Positions 16,960-25,721 of a DNA stretch of 64,000 bases are shown here, piece by piece. Each line of letters opens with the position of its first letter. Within the stretch, counting starts at the first letter, position 1. This DNA comes from Herbiconiux daphne. GTDB lineage: Bacteria; Actinomycetota; Actinomycetes; Actinomycetales; Microbacteriaceae. The stretch covers positions 434,001 through 498,000 of the forward strand of contig NZ_JANLCJ010000004.1 of assembly GCF_024979295.1 (NCBI RefSeq), given 5' to 3'. The notes under the pieces were generated by a model. It was not told the origin of the DNA. It made no database searches and saw only the letters and a program-made list of their open reading frames with translations. The position numbers were made by a program, and so were the translations under genes.

Positions 16960-17666
16960 GATCGTGCTTCTTTCGTTCTCAGGTGCGGAATGAGTTCTGG
17001 CCAGGAGTAGTCCGCGAGATAGGAATCGCGCAGGCTGTACGCTCCCGAGATGGTGTCGGCCAGGGAGTCCGGGCCGGGGAACCCGATCACTTTCCACCCC
17101 ACGCGGTCGCGGTTGCCTCCGTACACCGGGTCGCCATAGAAGCCCTGCCGGGTGTGCAGCAGGAGCGCCTGAAAGAACGGCAGGCCCTCATCGAACGCAC
17201 CCATTTGGAACGCACCGGCGATGGTGTCGGTCTCGAAACTCAATGGGTCCGGCTTGTTCGCACCAGAGAGCTCCTCGAGCGCGGCATCCTGTTCCGGCTC
17301 GCTGAGGCTCACGAAGTCGAGGCCCCCGCTCCGGCCCGCGGCGGACGCGTCGAGATCACGGATGCCGCAGCGGTAGGTGTGCCGCATGTCGAAGATGCGC
17401 GCCCGCCACGCTTCAGCTTCTTTGCCGGCGAGTTCGAGAAACCCCGACCCGTCTGCAGCTGCGTAGATGTACGTGATCCCCGAGAGGTATCTGTCGATGA
17501 AGCGCACCACTCCCGCTTCTCTCGCCCCGGGGTCGTGGTCGGTGGGCATGATCCGGGCGGTAGCCGCCTCGATCGTCGACCATTCGTGCGGGCTGAAGAA
17601 CAAGGGCTGGTTGTCGTCGACCGTTTCGGGCACGACCACTCGCCAGTCGGCTTTGCTGGAGCTCAT
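16956..17666 (-). CDS. Gluconate 2-dehydrogenase subunit 3 family protein
   Basis: 236 aa from the ATG that overlaps the GMC stop codon by 4 bases. The motif FFSPHEWSTIEAATARIMPTD..PGA.EAGVVRFIDRYL is that of the small gamma subunit of membrane-type gluconate/sorbitol dehydrogenases. There is no convincing twin-arginine signal, although family members are often exported with the flavoprotein. It should form a complex with the GMC flavoprotein encoded just upstream. No cytochrome c subunit gene is present, so electrons may pass to another acceptor. Confidence 0.85.
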   Translation of the reverse strand: MSSSKADWRVVVPETVDDNQPLFFSPHEWSTIEAATARIMPTDHDPGAREAGVVRFIDRYLSGITYIYAAADGSGFLELAGKEAEAWRARIFDMRHTYRCGIRDLDASAAGRSGGLDFVSLSEPEQDAALEELSGANKPDPLSFETDTIAGAFQMGAFDEGLPFFQALLLHTRQGFYGDPVYGGNRDRVGWKVIGFPGPDSLADTISGAYSLRDSYLADYSWPELIPHLRTKEARS

Positions 17667-19363
17667 CGGGTGCCCACCTTCGAGGACGAGGTTCGATGCT
17701 CTCGTGGAATCTCCGCCTCCCGGCCTCGCGCGTACACCTCGTCGATGTACTCCGCGCACCGCCACGCGTTCGCCATGATCGTGAGCGTGGGGTTCACTCC
17801 GGTAGCCGTCGGGAACCCGGAGCCGTCGAGCACGAAGAGATTGTCGACGTCATGGGACTGTCCCCACTCGTTCAGCACGCTCTTCGACGGGTCGGTGCCC
17901 ATGCGCGCGGTGCCGTGCTGATGACACGAGTTGCCGGTGCTGTGGCCTTCGTTGATGTAGACAGGGATGGTCTTGCGGGCGCCGGCGGCTTCGAGAATCT
18001 CCGCGTTCTTGTTCACCTGCCATCTCGACAGGGCCACGTCGTTCGGATGCGATCGATGCGTGATGCGCGCCACGGGCAAACCCCAGGCGTCCTTCACGGT
18101 CGGGTCGAGATCGACACGGTTCGATTCCACCGGAAGGTCATGCACCGTGTTCCCGATCTTCATCGCCCGACCGAAGAACTCGCGGTCGGCGTCCTTCGCC
18201 GACTGACCCCAGGCGGGGCGGCCGGGCAGGATCCAGTTCCCGGGCTGCCCCGTCATCGACGCTCCGATGAAACCGCCGTTGATGAAGCCACGCGATTCGT
18301 CGGTCTCGTAGAACTCGAACGATCCCCCGCTGATGTAGTTGCCCACCCAGCCGTCGAGTGGCTCATCGAAGAGGCCGACGGCGAAGACGTACTCGTGGAA
18401 GGTCGCGTTTCGGCCGACCTGCCCGCTGGAGTTTCCGATGCCATCGGGGAAACTGCTCGAGGTCGACTGCAGCATCAGGCGCGCGGATTCGATGGCGCCA
18501 AGGCAGAGAATGACGACATTCGCGGTTTGGACGACATCGCGTCCGTCGGCGTCGGTGTAGAGCACACCGGTCGCACGCCCGTCCGGTCCGACCATCACCT
18601 CTCGCACGTAGCATTCCGGCCGGAGTTCCAAGTTGCCTGTGGCGACGGCATCCGGGATGAACGTGGTCAGGGTCGACGAACGAGTGGATGTCGGATCGCC
18701 GTAGGTGTTCCAGAATCCCGTCCAGTTCGTCGGTGTGCGACCACGATACGGTTCGGAGATCGTCGCCTGCGGAATCGGGAATCCGTTGATCCCCAACCTG
18801 TTGCACGCGTCGTAGAACCGTTTGCCGAACTTGGTGGGCGGAAGCGGTGCCGTCGGGTATCCGGCGCTCCGGAACGGTTCGTACTTGTCGGCGCCGGCGA
18901 GCCCGGCGCATCCGAATGCCCACTCGACCTTGGTCAGGTACGGCTCGAGATGTTCATATCGGAACGGCCAGTCGACCAGGCTCGCGCCGGGGATGTCGCC
19001 ATGCAGGCTCCGCTGCAGGAAGTCGGACTCTCGCGGCCGTGGAAACCAGCCCGCCCAGTGGGTCGTTCCGCCTCCCACGGTGAAGGGAACCATGGAGAAG
19101 GGATAACGTTCCGCCACCTCGTCCTCCGACATGCGGAGCGTGCGCGGCGCGATCCGCGGATCGGCCCAGAGATAGTTGCGGTTGACGAACTTCACCTCGT
19201 CACCCGAGAAGTGCTTCGCGGGTGTCAACCACGGACCTCGCTCGAGGCCCACCACGCTGTAGCCGGCTTCGGAGAGCACCTTTGCGGCCGTTCCTCCTGA
19301 AGCGCCCATCCCAACGATCAGCACATCGGCGTGCTCCGGAGTCGTCTTGTCGCTGTTGGTCAT
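17663..19363 (-). CDS. GMC family FAD-dependent oxidoreductase (gluconate/sugar dehydrogenase large subunit type)
   Basis: 566 aa. The FAD-binding GMGASGG lies at residues 18-24 with the downstream acidic residue in VVGLERGP. Conserved GMC C-terminal blocks are HQHGTARMGTDP (with His) and NLFVLDGSGFPTATGVNPTLTIMANAWRCAEYI. With the adjacent subunit-3 protein this is the two-subunit arrangement of sugar, sugar-alcohol or 2-ketogluconate-type dehydrogenases. It would oxidise a hydroxyl of the compound imported by the ABC system. It begins 33 bp after the second permease gene. Substrate not inferable from sequence alone. Confidence 0.9.
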   Translation of the reverse strand: MTNSDKTTPEHADVLIVGMGASGGTAAKVLSEAGYSVVGLERGPWLTPAKHFSGDEVKFVNRNYLWADPRIAPRTLRMSEDEVAERYPFSMVPFTVGGGTTHWAGWFPRPRESDFLQRSLHGDIPGASLVDWPFRYEHLEPYLTKVEWAFGCAGLAGADKYEPFRSAGYPTAPLPPTKFGKRFYDACNRLGINGFPIPQATISEPYRGRTPTNWTGFWNTYGDPTSTRSSTLTTFIPDAVATGNLELRPECYVREVMVGPDGRATGVLYTDADGRDVVQTANVVILCLGAIESARLMLQSTSSSFPDGIGNSSGQVGRNATFHEYVFAVGLFDEPLDGWVGNYISGGSFEFYETDESRGFINGGFIGASMTGQPGNWILPGRPAWGQSAKDADREFFGRAMKIGNTVHDLPVESNRVDLDPTVKDAWGLPVARITHRSHPNDVALSRWQVNKNAEILEAAGARKTIPVYINEGHSTGNSCHQHGTARMGTDPSKSVLNEWGQSHDVDNLFVLDGSGFPTATGVNPTLTIMANAWRCAEYIDEVYARGREAEIPREHRTSSSKVGTR

Positions 19364-19396
19364 GCTGCTTCCTTCTTCAGTCGACGCGCTGTGGCC

Positions 19397-20449
19397 CTAG
19401 ACCACGGACAGCGTGCGCGAACGGTTGACGGTGATGGCGATCGCGGCGATGACGATCACGCCGTAGACGATCGGCTGGAACTCCTGGGGCACGCCGATGA
19501 TGTCGAGCCCGATGCGCAACAGGGCGATGATCAAGGCGCCGAATACGATCCGTCCCGGGCCACCGGTGCCGCCGGAGATGGCGGTTCCACCCACCACCAC
19601 CGCTGCAATACTCGGCAAGAGAAGGCTGTTCGCGATTCCCGACGATGCCGTGCCGAGCTGACCCACGGTCATGATGGCCGCAATGCCGATCAGAAGGCCC
19701 GCCAGGGCGAACCCGAGCACGACGGTGACCGTCGTCCTGATTCCGCTGTACGCCGTGGCGCGCTGGTTCGATCCGATCGCCTTCAGTGTGCGCCCGCGTG
19801 CCGTCTTCGCGACGAAGAACGCGAGAACCGCCGCGATCGCTGCACCGATCACGAAGGCGAGCGGAATTCCGCCGGGCGACTCATAGAACCACTGCACCAG
19901 TTCGAAGTTCTGGATGAGACTGACCGCCGAAGCACCCGACGCGATGAGGCCTGCCCCTCCGACGATCCCCGAGACGGCGAGCGTCACGACGAACGACGGA
20001 ATCTGGAAGTACATGTGCACCCAGCCCTGAAGCGCACCGATGGCCACCCCGAGAAGAAGCACGAGGGGGATCGCTATCGGCCCGAGTGTGTTCAGCCAGA
20101 TGACGAGCAGCACACAGAGGAACGATGCCAACGCGCTGTTCGCGAGATCGATCCGCCCCATCAGAACGACCAGAGACTGCGCGAGCGCCAACATCAGCAA
20201 GGCCGCGGACTGGTCGAACAGTGTGGAGAGCGTGTTCAGCGTGACGCCGGACGGATTCATGGCCCAGAAGACCACGATCATGAGAACGACGACGATCGCC
20301 GGCGTCAGCCCCTTCTGGTTGACGAAGCCGAGCACCCGTGCGGCCGCGCCCTTCCGTTCCCCTCGTTTCGCCGAGCGCGTTGTCGATCCAGCCGGGCGGC
20401 GCCCCTTCTCGACCTCGACCACAGGCGTGACCTCTGAGCTGGTCGGCAT
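19397..20449 (-). CDS. Ribose-type ABC transporter permease (second permease)
   Basis: 350 aa with a hydrophilic N-terminal tail of about 50 residues and then 8-10 hydrophobic segments. The BPD_transp_2 signature is seen in MGRIDLANSALASF and VVVGGTAISGGTGGPGRIVFGALIIALLRIGL. The ATG shares one base with the ATPase stop (TGATG), so the start is well defined. Together with the other permease it would make a heterodimeric channel. Confidence 0.92.
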   Translation of the reverse strand: MPTSSEVTPVVEVEKGRRPAGSTTRSAKRGERKGAAARVLGFVNQKGLTPAIVVVLMIVVFWAMNPSGVTLNTLSTLFDQSAALLMLALAQSLVVLMGRIDLANSALASFLCVLLVIWLNTLGPIAIPLVLLLGVAIGALQGWVHMYFQIPSFVVTLAVSGIVGGAGLIASGASAVSLIQNFELVQWFYESPGGIPLAFVIGAAIAAVLAFFVAKTARGRTLKAIGSNQRATAYSGIRTTVTVVLGFALAGLLIGIAAIMTVGQLGTASSGIANSLLLPSIAAVVVGGTAISGGTGGPGRIVFGALIIALLRIGLDIIGVPQEFQPIVYGVIVIAAIAITVNRSRTLSVV

Positions 20450-21999
20450 CACAGCATCCTTTCGATGAGCGAGGTTCGGCTCGGGCGGTTGCCCGGCCGT
20501 GACGTGAACTCCCCCGTGACCTTGCCGTCGGCCATGGTGATGACCCGATGGGAGACGTAGATGCCTTCCTCGAGCGAATCGGCGAGCAGGATGATCGAAA
20601 CCCCCTTCGCGGCGAGTCCGTGGAGGATCGCGTAGACCTCTGACTTCGCACCGACATCGAGTCCGCGAGTGGGGGTGTCGAGGATGAGCACCCGGAGGTC
20701 GGGAGCCAGCATCCATTTGGCCAGCACGACCTTCTGCTGGTTGCCGCCGCTGAGATTCACCATCTCGGCTGCCGGCCCTGAGGTCTTTATGGCGAGCCGG
20801 CGGATCCATTCGTCTGCGACCTCGCGCACTCGGCGGGATCGCATCACACCGAGTGTCGACACGACGTCAGGATGCGCGAGTGTCATGTTGTCGGCCACCG
20901 ACATACCCATGATCGCGCCGTCGATCTTGCGCTCGCTGGGAAGGTAACCGATCCCTCTCGCTACCGCATCGCGCGTGCTGCGCAGGCCCACCCGTTCGCC
21001 GTCGATCCTGACCGATCCGTGCGCGGCCGGCAGCGCCCCGAAGAGTACGCGGCCGAGGTTCTCTCGTCCGGAATCCTGCACGCCGAGAATCGAGACGATC
21101 TCGCCCCGATTGATTCCGAGCGATACATCGGAGAATCCTGGGCCGGTGAGCGATTCGATCGCGAGCCGCACGTCGGGCGTGGGCTCCGTCGAGAGATCTT
21201 CCCGGAAGTACCCGCTCGTGAGATCGCGTCCGACCATGAGCCGGAACAGCTGGTCGACGTCGGCCTCGGCAGGGTCGACCTCGGCGACCACCTCGCCGTC
21301 TCGCATGACGTAGACGCGATCGCAGATCTCGAGCACCTCCTCGAGGCGATGCGAGACGAAGACGATGGATGCGTGCTCCTTGACCCGGCGGATGACGGAG
21401 AACAACGTCTCGATGTCACCCGATTCGAGCACCGAGGTCGGTTCGTCGAGCAGGATCACCGGGTCGTAAGGCGAGCCGTCGCCGGTCGCAAGAGCCTTGG
21501 CGACCTCGACCATCTGACGTTGGGCGAAGGGAAGCGTGTCGGTGATGTCGCTCGGGGACACTCCGCTTTTGACCTCGTCGAGATGACGCTGAGCCGTGCG
21601 GTGCATCTGCTTCCAGCGATAGAACCCGTCCCGCACCGCACCACGCTCGTTCCCGAGCAGAATGTTCTCAGCAACACTGACGTTCGGCAGGAGCGATTGT
21701 TCCTGGTAGACCATCGCGACGCCGTTCGACATCGCCTGCGAGATCGAAGAGAACGTCACCGGCCGCCCCCTGAGCTCCATGGTGCCGCTGTCGGCCGTCT
21801 GGTTGCCGCTCAAGATCTTCAGGAGCGACGACTTCCCGGCTCCGTTCTCCCCGATCAGCCCCACGACTTCGCGTGGACGGATCTCGAGCGAGACCTTCGT
21901 CAGGGCGTTGACGACGCCGAACGACTTGGAAACGTCGGTCAGACGCAACGCGGGCGCCTCGGTCGAGGTCTGCGCCACTGTCGGTTCTGCTGCGGACAC
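20449..21999 (-). CDS. Sugar ABC transporter ATP-binding protein (RbsA/MglA type, two ABC domains)
   Basis: 516 aa tandem ATPase. The first domain has Walker A GENGAGKSS at residues 50-58, signature LPFAQRQMVEVAKAL and Walker B VILLDEPTSVL. The second domain has a degenerate Walker A (LGVQDSGRENLG), an intact LSGGNQQKVVLAKWM signature and LILDTPTRGLD, as usual for monosaccharide importers of the CUT2 class. Directly follows the first permease gene (1 bp) and overlaps the second. It energises import of a sugar-like compound. Confidence 0.95.
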   Translation of the reverse strand: MSAAEPTVAQTSTEAPALRLTDVSKSFGVVNALTKVSLEIRPREVVGLIGENGAGKSSLLKILSGNQTADSGTMELRGRPVTFSSISQAMSNGVAMVYQEQSLLPNVSVAENILLGNERGAVRDGFYRWKQMHRTAQRHLDEVKSGVSPSDITDTLPFAQRQMVEVAKALATGDGSPYDPVILLDEPTSVLESGDIETLFSVIRRVKEHASIVFVSHRLEEVLEICDRVYVMRDGEVVAEVDPAEADVDQLFRLMVGRDLTSGYFREDLSTEPTPDVRLAIESLTGPGFSDVSLGINRGEIVSILGVQDSGRENLGRVLFGALPAAHGSVRIDGERVGLRSTRDAVARGIGYLPSERKIDGAIMGMSVADNMTLAHPDVVSTLGVMRSRRVREVADEWIRRLAIKTSGPAAEMVNLSGGNQQKVVLAKWMLAPDLRVLILDTPTRGLDVGAKSEVYAILHGLAAKGVSIILLADSLEEGIYVSHRVITMADGKVTGEFTSRPGNRPSRTSLIERML

Positions 22000-22986
22000 T
22001 TACATCACCACTCTCATGGGTCGGCGGAGCTTCCATGCCACCGCCGTGACGGCGACGAGGAGCACCACGCCTTGGATGATCTGCTGGTAGAACCCGCTCA
22101 CCCCGATGAGCACCATCCCGGTCACGATCACGCCCATGATGAGCACGCCGATGACGGAGTGGAGCACCCCGCCCCGCCCGCCCGTCAGGATCGTTCCGCC
22201 GATGACGACGCTCGCGATCGTGAGGAACAACAGGCCGTCTCCCGGCGTGGTCGAGCCGATGCTCGTGCGGCTGGCGGTCAACGCCCCTGCGAGCGACGAG
22301 CACATCCCGGCGATCACGAAAGCCAGGAGGCGGTAGCGCCTCACGTCGATGCCGGAGAGTTTGGCGATCTCCTCGCTCCCCCCGATGACGTACGCGTACC
22401 GGCCGAAGCGGGTATAGCGCTGGATCACGAGGCCGAGCAACACGATGACCAAGGCGAGCCACGACACCTTCGTGAAACCGAGGAAGGTGCCCTGGGTCAG
22501 ATCGATGAACACCGGGTCCACGATCTGCGGCTTGGCGCTGGTGCCGAACAGGATCAGGGCGATGCCCGAAGCAACGCTGGCGATGGCGATGGTGGCGAGG
22601 AACGACGGGATGCGGAGCCGTGTGACGGCGAGGCCGCTCACGAGTCCGAGCACGCCACCGATGATCATCACCACGGGGAGGGCCCAGAGACCGAAGTCGA
22701 GCGAGTTGCGGTCGTTCGCCACCAGGAGCGCAGCCGACATCGAACCGACGGCCATGACCCCCTCGACGGAGAGGTCGATGCTGCCCATGAGGATCACGAA
22801 GCTCAGGCCGACCACGATGATCGCCGGGATGGCCGCTTGATCGATGACGTTTGCGATGTTGCCCGCAGTCATGAAAACCGGCGCCTGTGCTGCGATCACA
22901 ACGACGATCAGCGCGAGCGCGATGAGCGCCGGCACCGGTTGTCCGTGAGTCGCGCGCCGGAAGCGCGCGAGGAGAGAATTGTCCAC
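22000..22986 (-). CDS. Ribose-type ABC transporter permease (first permease)
   Basis: 328 aa, highly hydrophobic, CUT2-type permease with LMGSIDLSVEGVMAVGSM and VVIGGTILTGGRGGVLHSVIGVLIMGVI. It lies between the receptor gene (90 bp upstream) and the ATPase gene (adjacent). Related to the second permease in this operon but clearly diverged, supporting a heteromeric channel. Confidence 0.93.
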   Translation of the reverse strand: MDNSLLARFRRATHGQPVPALIALALIVVVIAAQAPVFMTAGNIANVIDQAAIPAIIVVGLSFVILMGSIDLSVEGVMAVGSMSAALLVANDRNSLDFGLWALPVVMIIGGVLGLVSGLAVTRLRIPSFLATIAIASVASGIALILFGTSAKPQIVDPVFIDLTQGTFLGFTKVSWLALVIVLLGLVIQRYTRFGRYAYVIGGSEEIAKLSGIDVRRYRLLAFVIAGMCSSLAGALTASRTSIGSTTPGDGLLFLTIASVVIGGTILTGGRGGVLHSVIGVLIMGVIVTGMVLIGVSGFYQQIIQGVVLLVAVTAVAWKLRRPMRVVM

Positions 22987-23076
22987 GATGAGTCCTTCTC
23001 GGAAGCGGAACGGATGGGCGGTCGGCCGTGGACGCCCGCGATTCGCAGGCGTGACCCCACGGCCGACCGCGAGGGA

Positions 23077-24222
23077 CTACTTGTCGTCGAAGACGGGCTC
23101 GAACGCGACGGCGAACGGGTCGTCGAAGTCCATGTCGGCCACGAGCGGAGCGCTGAGCGCCGTTTCGGCGTTGTCCTTGGTGATGATCTCGGTCTCGAGA
23201 TAGAAGGCCCTGTTCAGCGAGGGCTCCTTGTCGGGATCGATGGCTCCCGTCACGGCCTGGTAGGCGATGTCGAGTCCGATACCGCCCTGGATGGATCCCT
23301 TGGACATGTTCGTCGCGATGTAGCCACCCTTGCCGGTGCCCTTGGCGATCTCGTTGAGCGACTCTTCCAGGCCGTCGATGCCGACGACTCCCACGTCGGT
23401 GCGGCCCTGCGCCCTCAGCGCTGCCAGTGCTCCGAGCCCCAGCGAGTCGTTCGCTGCCCAGACGCCGTTGATCTGGTCACCGTACTTGGTCAGGTACGAC
23501 TGCATCAGGTTCTGGGCGAGAGTGCGATCCCAGTCGGCCGGTTGAGCGTCGAGCAACGTGATGTCGGGGTACTCCTCGAGGGCTCGCTCGAGGCCGGCCT
23601 GCCGGCCCTGCTGGGCGGTGTTGTCCAGCAGACCCTGGATCGCGACGACGTTGCCCTTGCCGCCCATCGAGTCGAACAGCGCCTTCGCGATGCCGTAGCC
23701 CTGGGTTTCTGCGTTCTCCGCCATGAAGGAGGTGAAGGTCGAGCCGTAGGATTCGGGCGTGACGTCGCCCGGCGGAAGGGTCCATTGCACGACGACCTTG
23801 GCGCCTACCTTCTTGGCGGCGTTGAGGATCGCCGGAACGATGGCGTTCTCGTTCGGGTCGACGTTGATCGCGGTGCATTTGCCCGTCTCTGCGAGGATCT
23901 GGGTGATCTGTGCCACTTGCTTCGCGGAATCGTTCTTGTTCTCGATCCACTGGTAGCGGTCGCCCGCGCCGACGGACTCGGCGAAGGCCTTCGCCCCCGC
24001 CTCGACTGCGATGTAGTACTCGTTGTCGATTCCGCGGAAGCTCATCACGAGATGCGTGTTCGTCTCGTCACAGGTCTCGCCGGAATCGGCGTTCGACGCT
24101 CCGCCGGTGGAGCACCCTGCCGCTACGAGAACGGTGGACGCGACCAGACCCGCGAGGGCCGAGCGGCGGATGAGGTGGACGGCTCGACCTCTGCGAGACG
24201 TCGTGCTGGTGATTCGTTGCAT
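23077..24222 (-). CDS. Sugar ABC transporter substrate-binding lipoprotein (ribose type)
   Basis: 381 aa from ATG 24222, preceded by AAAGGAG with good spacing. Signal peptide with lipobox ending A-A-G-C. The mature part is a periplasmic-binding-protein type 1 (RbsB-like): SFRGIDNEYYIAVEAGAKAFAESVG, INVDPNENAIVPAILNAAKKVGAKVVVQW, GVWAANDSLGLGALAALRAQG, VVGIDGL. Captures the ligand outside the cell for the two-permease importer. First transport gene after the amidase, 107 bp downstream of it. Confidence 0.93.
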   Translation of the reverse strand: MQRITSTTSRRGRAVHLIRRSALAGLVASTVLVAAGCSTGGASNADSGETCDETNTHLVMSFRGIDNEYYIAVEAGAKAFAESVGAGDRYQWIENKNDSAKQVAQITQILAETGKCTAINVDPNENAIVPAILNAAKKVGAKVVVQWTLPPGDVTPESYGSTFTSFMAENAETQGYGIAKALFDSMGGKGNVVAIQGLLDNTAQQGRQAGLERALEEYPDITLLDAQPADWDRTLAQNLMQSYLTKYGDQINGVWAANDSLGLGALAALRAQGRTDVGVVGIDGLEESLNEIAKGTGKGGYIATNMSKGSIQGGIGLDIAYQAVTGAIDPDKEPSLNRAFYLETEIITKDNAETALSAPLVADMDFDDPFAVAFEPVFDDK

Positions 24223-24329
24223 TTGACACTCCTTTGTGCACTCACCTGTGATTGAAGGGGCGCGGAATGCCCGGAGATCGAGCCGTTCCGCGGCTGCCGG
24301 AGCTGGTGAGGCTCCGGCAGCCGGATGAC

Positions 24330-25415
24330 TCAGTCGAGCGGGGTGAAGACCCCACGCTCTTCGAGCAGTTTGATGTTGCGGGCACGGGTCTCGCGCTCGC
24401 GGGCCAGCCAGTTCTCGCCGGGAGGCGCATCCAGGTACTGGTTCTTCGGGTAGATCGGCTTCTCGTAGATGGCTGCGTACTGCTCCGTGCGCAGGTCTTT
24501 GAAGCCGTTGAAGACACCGTTCGACTGTCGATCGCGACGGAGGGCGTCGACGTCGATGGTCGTGCTGACGAACGTGTCGCCGGCGGTGACGCCCGGGGTC
24601 TCGACGATGATCTTGCCGCGCTGGTTGACGATCATCGAGCGACCACCGAAGAGGTCGTTGATGACGCCGTCCGGTCCGAGTTCGGGGCCGAGGTTCGGCG
24701 CCACGACGATCGCGTTGTTGAACAGGGCGTGCGCCTTGTTCTGCACCTCCCACATGCCGTGCGAGGTCTGGGGCTCGATCAAGGTGGCCCGGATGATGAT
24801 CTCGGCGCCGTTCATGGCGAGGCCGCGAGCGATCTCGGGGTAGGCACCTTCGTGGCAGATCACGTAGCCGATGTTGCCGATGTCCGGGGTCTTGGCGACC
24901 GGGTAGATGGCGTCCATCACGTTCCCGTCGCCCTTCTTCACGATCCACTCGTCCCAGAGGTCGTGCGGGTTCGTGGTGCCCAGCGTTCCGCCTTCGAATC
25001 CGTCACTCGTCGCCTTGGCGCGCCGGTAGATGACGTCGCCGTTCGGGTCGATGATGAATGCGCAGTTGAAGTAGCGGTCGGGGAAGTCATCGTCGGCCAC
25101 GAGGTAGAGCTCGCCGGCGATGTAGGTGTTCAGTTCCCGTGCCGCTTTGCCGAGTTCGTCGGTCTCGGGGCCCGGGATCGTGCGGGCGAACTTCTTCTCC
25201 GCCTCGCGGCTTCCGGCATTGAATGCCATGTGCATGCCCTGGATGGCCATCTCGGGGATGACCACGAGCTTGACCGGGTGGCCTTCGGTAGCGGCCACTC
25301 CGACCGCGGTCTTCATGAAGCCGATGATGCGCTTCGTGTTCTTGAGCGCATCCTCCGGCTCGACGACCGGGATCTGCAGTGGCGAGAGGGCCACGACGGT
25401 GTACGGCTCAGTCAC
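24330..25415 (-). CDS. Carbon-nitrogen hydrolase (nitrilase superfamily, aliphatic amidase/formamidase-like)
   Basis: 361 aa. The Glu-Lys-Cys triad is visible as E55 (VIPEMAIQG), K134 (YRRAKATSDG) and C187 (VICHEGAYPE); the spacing is close to that of aliphatic amidases and formamidase. The start is a GTG preceded by GAAGGAG. First gene of the 11-gene operon, behind a promoter with LacI-type sites, so deamidation or nitrile hydrolysis is probably central to the pathway and may act on the imported sugar-like compound or its oxidation product. Which amide is unknown. Confidence 0.88.
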   Translation of the reverse strand: MTEPYTVVALSPLQIPVVEPEDALKNTKRIIGFMKTAVGVAATEGHPVKLVVIPEMAIQGMHMAFNAGSREAEKKFARTIPGPETDELGKAARELNTYIAGELYLVADDDFPDRYFNCAFIIDPNGDVIYRRAKATSDGFEGGTLGTTNPHDLWDEWIVKKGDGNVMDAIYPVAKTPDIGNIGYVICHEGAYPEIARGLAMNGAEIIIRATLIEPQTSHGMWEVQNKAHALFNNAIVVAPNLGPELGPDGVINDLFGGRSMIVNQRGKIIVETPGVTAGDTFVSTTIDVDALRRDRQSNGVFNGFKDLRTEQYAAIYEKPIYPKNQYLDAPPGENWLARERETRARNIKLLEERGVFTPLD

Positions 25416-25721
25416 GTCAACTCCTTCGTTGTTGGTTCGTGATCGCTATGTTAGCGCACTATCAGTCGCGGTTGACAAGGCCTTTTCTTGAATCGAGGCC
25501 GAATTCTTAGCTAATGCAAATTCCGTATGTGAGTTGTTTACCTGATCAGGGGTCATTTCTGAACGCACAGTTACATCGGGGAATTCCGAGCGAGGTGAGC
25601 GCGGGCGACTCAAGATTGTAGACGGCGAGTTATCGCTAACTCAGACCTTGTCACATTCGAGACGGCTGCCCGGTCGTAGTTGATGACGGGCGCGAGAGTC
25701 GCGTCGCAGAAAGGCAGCATC
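25416..25721. promoter_or_regulatory. AT-richer divergent promoter region with LacI-type operators
   Basis: 306 bp without a gene, clearly lower in GC than its surroundings. On the minus strand TTGTCA (-35, 25472-25477) and TAACAT (-10, 25447-25452) with 19-bp spacing drive the amidase operon. The -10 box overlaps TGTTAGCGCACTA (25450-25462), whose complement contains CGCTAAC. A better palindrome, GAGTTA-TCGC-TAACTC, lies at 25627-25642 and contains the same CGCTAAC half. Both look like LacI-family sites and are probably read by the two LacI proteins of the operon. Confidence 0.55.

Noticed and set aside
20872..24255. 1127-residue plus-strand frame
   Set aside because: Antisense to the ABC transporter operon; typical stop-free shadow in high-GC DNA, dominated by Arg/Asp/His.
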